A stretch of DNA of 64,000 nucleotides from Allomuricauda sp. F6463D (GTDB lineage: Bacteria > Bacteroidota > Bacteroidia > Flavobacteriales > Flavobacteriaceae). The notes under the pieces were generated by a model. That model saw only the letters and a program-made list of their open reading frames with translations. It was not told where the DNA came from and ran no database searches. The position numbers and the translations under genes are program-made. Positions 19,057 to 27,194 of this stretch are shown piece by piece (the stretch's first letter is position 1; each line of letters starts with the position of its first letter). Where the stretch lies: the NCBI RefSeq assembly GCF_023015965.1, contig NZ_JALKAN010000002.1:310001-374000 (forward strand), in the 5' to 3' direction.

Positions 19057-19128
19057 TGACCCCGGCAAGAATCGAACTTGCATCTAAAGTTTAGGAAACT
19101 TCTATTCTATCCATTGAACTACGGGGCC
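19057..19128 (-). tRNA. tRNA-Arg (anticodon CCT)
   Basis: 72 nt. Acceptor GGCCCCG pairs with CGGGGTC (one G-T pair), discriminator A. D-stem GTTC/GAAT, anticodon stem GAAGT/ACTTT with loop TTCCTAA (anticodon CCT), T-arm GCAAG-TTCGATT-CTTGC. CCA is not encoded. Confidence 0.95.
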
Positions 19129-19224
19129 ATTTATAAAATGGAATGCAAAAATATGGTTTTTCAAAAAACTTTACGAAGGTCAAGAATCAATTTAAGATGA
19201 TTTTTTCAATGTAAATGCAGCAAG

Positions 19225-19635
19225 CTATCCCATATTTCGTTTTTTTCCTTCCTCACTCAGGATTTTCTCCAAATATGCGCGGGATAAGGGCTTATCCACA
19301 TAGCCAGCAATGAGTTCATGTCTTTTGGCGATTGTCCTATCCGAAGCATTTGTAAAGGCTGAAAGTACATACACGCTTGGAAGCTTATGATCCTTGAACA
19401 AATTTCGTAGGTTTTCTAGGAAGTCCCATCCATTCATCCCATCCATTACAAGGTCCAGGAAGATTATATCCGGTAATCTGTTATGTTGATCAAGTGAAGT
19501 AAAACAGGCTTGCACCCCTTCTTCGCCACTGGAACAGGTTACAATCTCAAAATCGCCTTGGGATTGTTGTATGCAGTACCTTGTTGCAAATTGCGACACT
19601 AAATCATCGTCAATGATAAATGTGGTTAGCTTCAT
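19225..19635 (-). CDS. Stand-alone CheY-like receiver protein
   Basis: 136 residues, a single receiver domain: acidic IIDDD (9-11), phosphoacceptor Asp61 (IIFLDLVMDGMNGWDF), the Ser/Thr switch in YVLSAFT and the KP pair in GYVDKPLS. There is no output domain, so it must act through a protein partner such as a hybrid kinase elsewhere. Monocistronic, just outside the island next to the tRNA. Confidence 0.85.
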   Translation of the reverse strand: MKLTTFIIDDDLVSQFATRYCIQQSQGDFEIVTCSSGEEGVQACFTSLDQHNRLPDIIFLDLVMDGMNGWDFLENLRNLFKDHKLPSVYVLSAFTNASDRTIAKRHELIAGYVDKPLSRAYLEKILSEEGKKRNMG

Positions 19636-19738
19636 TATCTGGGATAATTAAGTAGGTTTGGAACCGTCAAAGCTATAGGCTAGTTGCCAACGAACCATCC
19701 ATTATCGTTGTTTAACCCTTTTATCCCGTCAAATCTAC

Positions 19739-20152
19739 TTAATGAGGCAATCTACCCCTCAAAACACCATAAACAAAGGCTCCGAGCAGTGCACCAATCA
19801 ACACAATTAGAATGGACCAATAACCTGCTCCAACCAAAATATATATGGGTCCCGGACAAGCTCCTGCCAGTGCCCAACCCAACCCAAACAGTGTTCCGCC
19901 AATAATATATCGAGCAAAAGATTTTTCTTTATCAGGGATACTTATGGATTCTCCAGAGAAAGACTTCTTTTTAGATTTTTTTATCCACTGAACCAAAACA
20001 ATTCCCAACCCTAAAGCAGAACCAATTATGCCATACATGTGAAAGGAATCGAACTGGAACATTTCATAGATCCGAAACCATGATGCTGCTTCCGATTTGT
20101 ACAAAACTATTCCTAAAAAGGAACCAATAAGGATATATGCCAAATTCTTCAT
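19739..20152 (-). CDS. YeeE/YedE-like half transporter (DUF6691 type)
   Basis: 137 residues, about four membrane helices, with the family segment GGTLFGLGWALAGACPGP containing the conserved Cys. This Cys in YeeE/YedE proteins passes thiosulfate or other sulfur species through the membrane. It overlaps the next gene upstream (20149-20733) by 4 bp. The two halves together make the full transporter found as one chain in other bacteria. Last gene of the sulfur RND operon. Confidence 0.85.
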   Translation of the reverse strand: MKNLAYILIGSFLGIVLYKSEAASWFRIYEMFQFDSFHMYGIIGSALGLGIVLVQWIKKSKKKSFSGESISIPDKEKSFARYIIGGTLFGLGWALAGACPGPIYILVGAGYWSILIVLIGALLGAFVYGVLRGRLPH

Positions 20153-20733
20153 GATGCAAAAATTAAGGGAAACAATAGGTGTACCATAACAAGTCCACCA
20201 ATAAAAAATCCAATGACGGCAATCAAAGAGGGTCGCTGTAAATTACTCAGACCAGAAATTGCATGCCCAGACGTACATCCTCCGGCATATCTAGTTCCAA
20301 AGCCCACCAAAAAACCGGCCACCAAAAGGATGATCCAAACTTTGGGGTCCGAAAGGGATTCCATGCCAAAAAGTTCTGTGGGCAAATAGGAGGTCCCGGC
20401 ACTATCAAAACCAAGCTCCTGCAGTTTTGAAACGGTTTTATCTGAAATATCCACAGCTTGATTCGGTGAAAGCAGGTTTGCCCCGATAAATCCGCCAATA
20501 GCAGAGCCAAGGACTACCAAAAGGTTCCATCGTTTGGATTTTACATCAATCTTGAAGTAATCCGTGAATTTTCCCGCTCCACCGATGGAACAAAAGGTTT
20601 CAAGGTTGGAGGACATTCCAAATCTTTTGCCCATTAGGATCAATAGAGCCATGATCAGGGCGATAAGTGGCCCGGCTACGTACCAAGGCCAAGGTTGATA
20701 AAGCATTTTCGTGAGGTTTAGTGCAAAGGTCAT
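20149..20733 (-). CDS. YeeE/YedE-family sulfur transporter half
   Basis: 194 residues with about five helices. The signature GTRYAGGCTSGHAISGLSNLQ carries the conserved Cys (GGCTSGH). A second Cys occurs in ETFCSIGGAG. It is expected to take up thiosulfate-like or sulfane-sulfur compounds. Paired with the downstream half and preceded by the DUF2892 protein in one operon. Confidence 0.87.
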   Translation of the reverse strand: MTFALNLTKMLYQPWPWYVAGPLIALIMALLILMGKRFGMSSNLETFCSIGGAGKFTDYFKIDVKSKRWNLLVVLGSAIGGFIGANLLSPNQAVDISDKTVSKLQELGFDSAGTSYLPTELFGMESLSDPKVWIILLVAGFLVGFGTRYAGGCTSGHAISGLSNLQRPSLIAVIGFFIGGLVMVHLLFPLIFAS

Positions 20734-20766
20734 TAAAATGCCTTAAATAACAAACAAGCTAAAATA

Positions 20767-20970
20767 CTAGCAGCAATTTTTATCTGAATCGGATATTCCG
20801 AACTTTTTAAGGATGTCTTCAAGCAAGCACCATTTGGTCAATGATGATTGCAACAAATTTGCCCCAACAAAAGCCGTAAACCAAAGCCATTTCATGTTCA
20901 CATAAATAGCCAATATTAAACTTATCAGTATAAATGTTCCTGCTATTCCTCTTACGATTCTATTTTTCAT
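20767..20970 (-). CDS. DUF2892 (YgaP-like membrane) protein
   Basis: 67 residues from ATG 20970; the ORF extends to 21036, but that would overlap the P-II-like gene and the family begins at KNRIVRGIAG. Two helices (GTFILISLILAIYVN, WFTAFVGANLLQSSL) and Cys residues at KWCLLEDIL and in the terminal NCC. The family often joins rhodaneses and YeeE genes, perhaps as a membrane anchor for sulfur transfer. Confidence 0.75.
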   Translation of the reverse strand: MKNRIVRGIAGTFILISLILAIYVNMKWLWFTAFVGANLLQSSLTKWCLLEDILKKFGISDSDKNCC

Positions 20971-20980
20971 AATTCTCTTA

Positions 20981-21286
20981 TTAAACGGTTCTTTCAATAG
21001 GAACTTCCACTGCCCTGATTGGGTTCGTTGTTTCACTTTCTGTATTGAATTGTTTTATCAATTTGAACAATTCGGTCACCTTTTCTTCTTCGGTAAAAGA
21101 GAAGTACATGTTAGAGGCGGCCCCTCCCCTTTCACTCGGAAACCAACTGCTGGTGTACATCAAGGGTGCCGCTTTTTTGTAGCCATCAATATCTGACCCA
21201 CTAAAGCTTTCCACTCCGGCCTTTTTAAACAATTTAAACACTTCATCCTTATATTCTTCGACCGTGGTAACAATGATCATTTTCAT
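20981..21286 (-). CDS. P-II-like small protein of the RND operon
   Basis: 101 residues from ATG 21286, which overlaps the RND permease TAA/ATG junction. The beta-alpha-beta ferredoxin-like pattern (KMIIVTTVEEYKDEVFKLFKKAGVESFSGSDIDGYK, then NMYFSFTEEEKVTELFKLIKQFN) resembles P-II/DUF3240 proteins linked to metal RND pumps. The nucleotide-binding T-loop is not obvious. Possibly a cytosolic regulator of the pump. Confidence 0.6.
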   Translation of the reverse strand: MKMIIVTTVEEYKDEVFKLFKKAGVESFSGSDIDGYKKAAPLMYTSSWFPSERGGAASNMYFSFTEEEKVTELFKLIKQFNTESETTNPIRAVEVPIERTV

Positions 21287-21287
21287 C

Positions 21288-24200
21288 TTAGTTGTAATTT
21301 TTACGTTCAATCATATAATAAACCAATGGGACCACCAACAGTGTCAAAACAGTGGACACTATAGTTCCTCCCATAAGTGATATCGCCAATCCCTGGAAAA
21401 TAGGGTCGAACAAAATCACAAAAGCTCCAATAACAACGGTTCCCGCAGTCAATAAAATAGGGGTGGTACGCACAGCACCTGCTTCTAATACCGCTTGTTT
21501 TAGGGGAACACCTTCTTTTAACCTTAAGTTGACAAAGTCAATCAACAGGACGGAGTTCCGCACCATAATACCTGCTAAGGCAATCATACCAATAAAGGAT
21601 GTTGCGGTAAAGAATGCCCCAAGCAACCAGTGCCCCAACACGATGCCGATCAATGAAAGAGGAATAGCGACCATCATCACCATAGGCGCCCTAAAGTTTT
21701 GGAACCATCCTACAATCAACATATAAATGATTACGATTACGCCCATAAAAGCAATTCCCAAATCACGGAATACCTCTAGGGTAATTTGCCATTCTCCGTC
21801 CCATTTTACGGTATAATCATCTTCAAATTGGGGTTGTTCCATGTAAAGCTCATTTATGGAATATCCTTTGGGGAGTTCCAACTGGTTCAGTTTGTCCGTC
21901 ATGCCTAAAATGGCATAGACCGGACTTTCCAATTCCCCTGCCATATCGGACATTACATAAACCACACGCTTTTGGTTTTTTCGGTAGATACTCTTGGCCT
22001 TCACATCTTCTTTTATGGATACCAAATCTCCCACAGACACCATATTGCCCTGCTGGGATGCTATTTTCAATTGTTTGATATCATCCAAGCTGGATTTATC
22101 CTTTTCACTAATGGAAAGCACAATCCCGATTTGATCAATGGCTTCTTCTCGATAAATATGGGATACGGGCTGTTCTCTAAAGGCCATCGCCATCACCTGA
22201 ACAATTTGTTGTGGGGTAACGCCGTAGAGCATGGCTTTTTCTTTATCGATCACAAAATCATATTCCACTTGGTCATCCTCGACCATCCAATCCACATCCA
22301 CCACATCTGCGGTATTGTTCAAAATGCCTTTTACCTTATCAGCCAACGCGATCTGCTTGTCATAATCAGGCCCATAAACCTCGGCAACAATGGTTGACAT
22401 AACAGGAGGTCCTGGTGGCACCTCAACTATTTTGATATTAGCATTGTATTTTTTGCCCAACTCTTGGATCTTGGGTCGAAGCAATCTTGCAATATCGTGG
22501 CTCTGTTCGCTACGATCGTGTTTGTCCACAAGGTTTACCTGAATGTCAGCCATATTGCTTCCTCCACGGAGATCGTAATGCCTAACCAAGCCATTAAATG
22601 TAATCGGGGCAGATGTACCCACGTAGGTCTGATAGTTGACCACCTCAGGTCGGGTGGATAGGTATGCGCCAATTTCCTTGGTCACCGCTGATGTTCGTTC
22701 TAATGTTGTTCCTTCGGGAAGGTCAAGTACTACTTGAAACTCATTCTTATTATCAAAAGGCAACATTTTTACTGCCACCGATTTGGTAAAGAACATGGCC
22801 ACGGAGGCAATCAACAGGAAGAATGTAATCCCCAAGAACATCCATCTTTTTTTCTTGCTCTCAATCAAAGGGCTTTCGAACCGTGCATAAGCCTTATAAA
22901 TAAAGGTGTCTTGAATTTCGACCGGTTTTTTCTCTTCTTTCTTCTTTTTGTCCTTCTCTCGTAGGAAGATGTATCCCAAGTAAGGTGTGATGGTCAATGC
23001 CACAAACAACGATAACAACATTGCGATGGATGCGCCGATGGGCATTGGGGACATATAGGGCCCCATTAATCCGGACACGAATGCCATGGGCAATACGGAT
23101 GCAATTACCGTGAAGGTGGCCAAAATGGTAGGGTTACCCACCTCATTGATGGCATACAATGCAGCATCTTTGAACGGCAAGCGTTTCATTTTAAAATGAC
23201 GGTGCATGTTCTCTGCAATAATGATGGAATCATCCACCACAATTCCCGTTACAAACACCAAAGCGAACAAGGTGATTCGGTTTAGAGTATAATCCAGCAT
23301 GTAGTAACTCAGCAAAGTCAGTGCAAAAGTGATGGGTACGGAAAGGAATACTACCAATCCACCTCGCCATCCCATGGCCAACATTACCACAAAAGTCACT
23401 GCAATGATTGCACCCATCAAGTGCATCAACAATTCCGATACTTTTTGAGATGCGGTCTGCCCGTAGTTTCGGGTTACTTCTACATGGACATCGTCTGGAA
23501 TTAGATTGGATTTAAGGTGTTCTACTTTTTCCAAAACCACATCTGCTATTTTCATGGCATCGGCCCCTTTTCTTTTGGCAATGGAGATAGTTACAGCTGG
23601 ATATTCTGAATTATATGCTTCAGATTTTTCACTAGCAGCACCAAACCCAAGGGACACGTAATTCTTTGGTAACTCAGGGCCATCAACCACCGTTGAAATT
23701 TGTTTCAAATAGATAGGTTGTCCTTGTTTGGTCCCTACTATCAAGTTTTCCAAATCTTCTTTGGTCTGTAAGAACTTTCCAGTGGTTATATGAAACTCGG
23801 TATCATTGGCATAAAAATTACCAGCATCCATTTGTTGGTTGTTAGCCTTTATCATTTGGGCCACAGCCAGCATATCAATACCCGATGCTGCCATTTTATC
23901 CTTATCCACCACAACACGAAGCTGACGGTCTCGCCCTCCTATTTTTTTGGTGATAGAGACATCATTCACTTTCTCAATCTCGTTAATGAGCTCTCCTGAA
24001 ATTTCCCTTAATTGAAAATCGTTATATTCTTCACTCCAAAGTGTAAGTGCAAGCATGGGTACATCATCAATGGCCCGTGTTTTTACTAAGGGCATGGTAA
24101 CTCCCTCGGGCATTTGATCCATATGCTTGTTGATCTCATCGTACAGGCGCACTAAGGATCTTTCAATGTCCTCCCCTACGTAAAATTGTACAATGGCCAT

Positions 24201-24482
24201 CCCTTGCTCTTGCATGGAAGTAGTGTACACATACTCTACGCCTTTTATATTTGATATGATTTTTTCCAGTGGTTTTGTGATCCTGGATTCCACCTCTTTT
24301 GGGCTGGCCCCTGGATACCCTACAAAAATATCTGCCATGGGCACATCTATCTGCGGCTCCTCTTCTCTTGGAATAAGAAAAGAACTATATACCCCAATGA
24401 CCATAAATACAATCATTAGGAGCACCGTTAGTTTGGAGCTTATAAACCCTTTGGCTATTCTACCTGCAAGTCCGTCTTTCAT
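21288..24482 (-). CDS. RND efflux permease of the sulfur cluster
   Basis: 1064 residues. Start GRIAKGFISSKLTVLLM, docking segment PLEKIISNIKGVEYVYTTSM, proton-relay segment ALVFVTGIVVDDSIIIAENM (about 400-419, with DD), a variant of the usual DN. It closes with VLTLLVVPLVYYMIERK. AcrB-type fold. Heavy-metal RND (CusA) Met relays are not clear to me, so the substrate is open. Grouping with YeeE, P-II-like and sulfur oxidation genes suggests export of a reactive sulfur- or metal-thiolate species. Confidence 0.88.
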   Translation of the reverse strand: MKDGLAGRIAKGFISSKLTVLLMIVFMVIGVYSSFLIPREEEPQIDVPMADIFVGYPGASPKEVESRITKPLEKIISNIKGVEYVYTTSMQEQGMAIVQFYVGEDIERSLVRLYDEINKHMDQMPEGVTMPLVKTRAIDDVPMLALTLWSEEYNDFQLREISGELINEIEKVNDVSITKKIGGRDRQLRVVVDKDKMAASGIDMLAVAQMIKANNQQMDAGNFYANDTEFHITTGKFLQTKEDLENLIVGTKQGQPIYLKQISTVVDGPELPKNYVSLGFGAASEKSEAYNSEYPAVTISIAKRKGADAMKIADVVLEKVEHLKSNLIPDDVHVEVTRNYGQTASQKVSELLMHLMGAIIAVTFVVMLAMGWRGGLVVFLSVPITFALTLLSYYMLDYTLNRITLFALVFVTGIVVDDSIIIAENMHRHFKMKRLPFKDAALYAINEVGNPTILATFTVIASVLPMAFVSGLMGPYMSPMPIGASIAMLLSLFVALTITPYLGYIFLREKDKKKKEEKKPVEIQDTFIYKAYARFESPLIESKKKRWMFLGITFFLLIASVAMFFTKSVAVKMLPFDNKNEFQVVLDLPEGTTLERTSAVTKEIGAYLSTRPEVVNYQTYVGTSAPITFNGLVRHYDLRGGSNMADIQVNLVDKHDRSEQSHDIARLLRPKIQELGKKYNANIKIVEVPPGPPVMSTIVAEVYGPDYDKQIALADKVKGILNNTADVVDVDWMVEDDQVEYDFVIDKEKAMLYGVTPQQIVQVMAMAFREQPVSHIYREEAIDQIGIVLSISEKDKSSLDDIKQLKIASQQGNMVSVGDLVSIKEDVKAKSIYRKNQKRVVYVMSDMAGELESPVYAILGMTDKLNQLELPKGYSINELYMEQPQFEDDYTVKWDGEWQITLEVFRDLGIAFMGVIVIIYMLIVGWFQNFRAPMVMMVAIPLSLIGIVLGHWLLGAFFTATSFIGMIALAGIMVRNSVLLIDFVNLRLKEGVPLKQAVLEAGAVRTTPILLTAGTVVIGAFVILFDPIFQGLAISLMGGTIVSTVLTLLVVPLVYYMIERKNYN

Positions 24483-24497
24483 TAGTCCTTATTTAGG

Positions 24498-25586
24498 TTA
24501 TTGAATGGTTACATTAGCTCCGTTGTACAACTTTCCTTCAGCGGAGACAATATATTGATCTCCTTTGGACAAGCCGGACAACACTTCTACTTCATCACCA
24601 TAGTTTTCGCCCAATCGCAACCAGCGCAAAAGGGCTACGTTGTCTTGTCCCAAGGTATAAACCCCGGTTAATTGGCCTTTATGCACCAAGGCTGTGGACG
24701 GAACCGTAACAATTTGTTTTCCATTGCCGTTTTGATCCGTCTCCAGCCTAACGGTTGCATACATACCTGACAAAATCTTGGCTTCCGTTTCGTCCAATAA
24801 AACCTTCATCAAATATTGGCCTCCTGTATTTTGAGCTGAGGCACTCAATTCGGACACTTTACCAGTCAATATGGTATCTATAGCTTTTACCTGTATCTGG
24901 GCTTTGGTTCCTTCTTTGATACTGGAAATGTTATTCTCCGCAACTTTGGCCACTACCTCAAATTTCCCTGGTGCTTCCACAGAAACCAAAGGAACACCGG
25001 GATTAGCCATATCACCTTCGTCAATATAGGTGTTGGTAACCACTCCATTAAATGGGGCCCTGATGTTGGCATAAGCAAACTGGGAGTTCACTTCGTTCTT
25101 CATTTGATTTGCAGCTTCCAATCTGGCTTTTGCCATTTCATAGCGAGAGGTCATATCATCCAGTTCCTTTTGGGATGCACTGGTTTCATTAAAAAGATTC
25201 TGGAACCTTTCGTAATCTTTCTTTGCATTGTTGAAAGCAGCGGTAGCTTCCATAATGGACGCTTCTACTTGGGCTTTTTTTGCACGTAGATCCACATTGT
25301 TTATCGAAATAAGAAGATCTCCCTTCCTTACTTTTTGACCGATCTTGACCGGCAAGGATTCTACATAGCCCATCATACGAGTGCTCAATGAGGTACTGTT
25401 CACGGCAGTTATTTGCCCACTACCAGCCAAAATGGTGGAACTGTCCCCAGTATCCACATCGGCAACGGTCACTGGCACGGCCTCGGCAGTGCTCACTGCT
25501 TGTTTTTCATTGCCCCCACATCCCATCAGAACAAATCCCAAGGATACGGCTAGCATAAAACTTTTATATATCGTAGTGTTTTTCAT
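24498..25586 (-). CDS. RND adaptor lipoprotein of the sulfur cluster
   Basis: 362 residues, lipobox VLMGCGG (Cys23). Lipoyl halves around a helical hairpin (about 95-150, EATAAFNNAKKDYERFQNL, SASQKELDDMTSRYEMAKA), second lipoyl motif FAYANIRAPFNGVVT, then barrel domains. 15 bp before the permease ATG. Confidence 0.9.
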   Translation of the reverse strand: MKNTTIYKSFMLAVSLGFVLMGCGGNEKQAVSTAEAVPVTVADVDTGDSSTILAGSGQITAVNSTSLSTRMMGYVESLPVKIGQKVRKGDLLISINNVDLRAKKAQVEASIMEATAAFNNAKKDYERFQNLFNETSASQKELDDMTSRYEMAKARLEAANQMKNEVNSQFAYANIRAPFNGVVTNTYIDEGDMANPGVPLVSVEAPGKFEVVAKVAENNISSIKEGTKAQIQVKAIDTILTGKVSELSASAQNTGGQYLMKVLLDETEAKILSGMYATVRLETDQNGNGKQIVTVPSTALVHKGQLTGVYTLGQDNVALLRWLRLGENYGDEVEVLSGLSKGDQYIVSAEGKLYNGANVTIQ

Positions 25587-25593
25587 GTTACAA

Positions 25594-26898
25594 TTATTCT
25601 TTGGTTAAAAATGTTAATAAGGATTGTGCTTGATTGTATTCAAAAATGGTTTGATAGTAGGCCAATTGTTTTTCGGCATATGTGGCTTCCGCCATCAATA
25701 AATCGGTTGTTTTTTCCAAGCCTTCCTTAAACCGATTGGTACGAATCCTTAACGATTCTTCATATTGTTCCATAGCCAATTTTGAGGTCTGGAGCCTGCT
25801 TTCTACATCCTCGACCATCCTTTTGGTGCGTTGTAGCTCCATAGTACTTTTGGAGACGTACTGTTCGTATTCTTGTTTAGCTTTTTCATAACTCGTTTTA
25901 CTCTTTCCTGCTTTCGCAAATCGTTGCGATCCTTTAAAAACATCCCAGCTCAAACTTGCCCCGATGATATATCCTTTGGCATCGGCCTGGAAAATTTGAT
26001 CATCGTACATTTCATAACTGGCAAAAGCGTTCAGCCTTGGCAAAAAAGTCATGTTATCTGCCCTCATATTGGCCTTATAGGCTTCTGACACCAAATCCAT
26101 TGCTTTTACATCTGATCTGTTTTCCAAAGAAACTTCTGCAGTTTCAACTAGATTATCCGGGATCAATTCTTCGGATGGCTCATAGACTACATTTCCCTGC
26201 TCGTTCATTAGAAAAGCTAAATAGTCCGATGCGTTTTGCACATTGCTCTTGGTTGTTTTCAACTGATCGGAAACCTCGGTAACCCTTACTTTAACTTCAA
26301 GCAAGTCGGCTTTTTGAAGCAATCCTTGATTATAACTGTTCTGTGCCATGTTCAAGTTTGCATCGGCTGCTTCGTAGGCTTTTTGCAATACAGCTACGGC
26401 CTGGTGTGCCAATTGCAATTGACCATAAGCTTTTTGGGCTTCAAAATCCAAGTAATCCCTTGTTCTCATAGCCTGAAGTTCTTTGGCTTTCATAGTAGTT
26501 TTAGCGGCTTTTCGCTGATAGAACCCATCCAAGTTGATCAAGGGTTGTTCCACAGAAACTTTTGTGGCATAATTCTCAATCTGATCGGGGTCGTTCAACA
26601 AATCCGGATTGAAATCTGCCTGGGTCAAAATCTCTTGGTTGAGCTTGGAACCAAAGGCCATCAATGGGTTTGTGGTTGCCATTCCTGTATGGGAAACAGA
26701 AATCTGTGGCAAGAACACAGAATTGGAAAATCGATAATCGTATTTTGCCATCTTAGCTTCCTGCTCAGATACCTTAATACTGGCATTAGATTCTTGTACC
26801 CGCATCAAGACATCCTCCAAGGAAATCTTTACACGATCTTGGGCAAATAATTGTCCCTGCGCATAAAAGAATATTATTAAAACAAATAATCGTTTCAT
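25594..26898 (-). CDS. TolC-family outer-membrane channel of the sulfur RND system
   Basis: 434 residues from ATG 26898 (KRLFVLIIFFYAQGQLFAQ signal peptide); ATG 26904 is two codons upstream. Two OEP repeats rich in coiled-coil helices. No lipobox, unlike the first channel at 6842. First gene of a seven-gene operon (channel, adaptor, permease, P-II-like, DUF2892, two YeeE halves), with a regulated promoter at 26918-26962. The 290 bp before it hold that promoter and no convincing gene. Confidence 0.9.
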   Translation of the reverse strand: MKRLFVLIIFFYAQGQLFAQDRVKISLEDVLMRVQESNASIKVSEQEAKMAKYDYRFSNSVFLPQISVSHTGMATTNPLMAFGSKLNQEILTQADFNPDLLNDPDQIENYATKVSVEQPLINLDGFYQRKAAKTTMKAKELQAMRTRDYLDFEAQKAYGQLQLAHQAVAVLQKAYEAADANLNMAQNSYNQGLLQKADLLEVKVRVTEVSDQLKTTKSNVQNASDYLAFLMNEQGNVVYEPSEELIPDNLVETAEVSLENRSDVKAMDLVSEAYKANMRADNMTFLPRLNAFASYEMYDDQIFQADAKGYIIGASLSWDVFKGSQRFAKAGKSKTSYEKAKQEYEQYVSKSTMELQRTKRMVEDVESRLQTSKLAMEQYEESLRIRTNRFKEGLEKTTDLLMAEATYAEKQLAYYQTIFEYNQAQSLLTFLTKE

Positions 26899-26917
26899 AT
26901 ACATACTTAGTTTGTGC

Positions 26918-26962
26918 CAAAATTATATTTGTTAATGTTCCTGCACAGTAACTTGTGTTACT
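26918..26962 (-). promoter_or_regulatory. Sulfur-regulon promoter module, RND/YeeE operon
   Basis: Operator AGTAAC-TTGT-GTTACT at 26947-26962, a perfect 6+6 palindrome (extends to CAGTAAC/GTTACTG), and -7 element TAATTTTG (26918-26925, minus strand). The module spans 45 bp, the same as at five other promoters in the cluster. It would sit near -41.5. Confidence 0.75.
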
Positions 26963-27194
26963 GAGAAAATCGCTCAAAAGAAAACCTCAATACAGAGAAA
27001 TCATTACAAAGCATTCCTGTATTGAGGCATTTAACAATGATGAAAATCAGGGTCTAGGCATTCCGGGTTCCCCCATGCCCTCCTGCCACAACAATCAAAA
27101 CTTTAATGCTCAAATAGATGAACTTAAAAAATTGGATAATGGGGTTCATCATTATAAATCGTTTGTATTTGGATATTCTACGTGTCATAACTAT

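Larger units (their letters stand above)
14954..19128. mobile_element. Small genomic island next to tRNA-Arg(CCT)
   Basis: The intact tRNA-Arg gene sits at 19057-19128 on the minus strand with its 3' end facing left. A partial copy of that 3' end lies at 14954-14977 in the same orientation, as expected for site-specific integration at a tRNA 3' end. A 27-bp direct repeat also occurs just inside both ends (15024-15050 and 18933-18959). Inside are a ParD/ParE pair, a 67-codon ORF and an 876-aa plug/TPR protein, in more AT-rich DNA. No integrase is visible, so the island is a remnant or moves in trans. The 14717-15138 gap holds no gene beyond these repeats. Confidence 0.6.

Noticed and set aside
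26236..26850. 204-codon plus-strand ORF
   Set aside because: Antisense to the TolC-family gene, low-complexity hydrophobic translation; a shadow.
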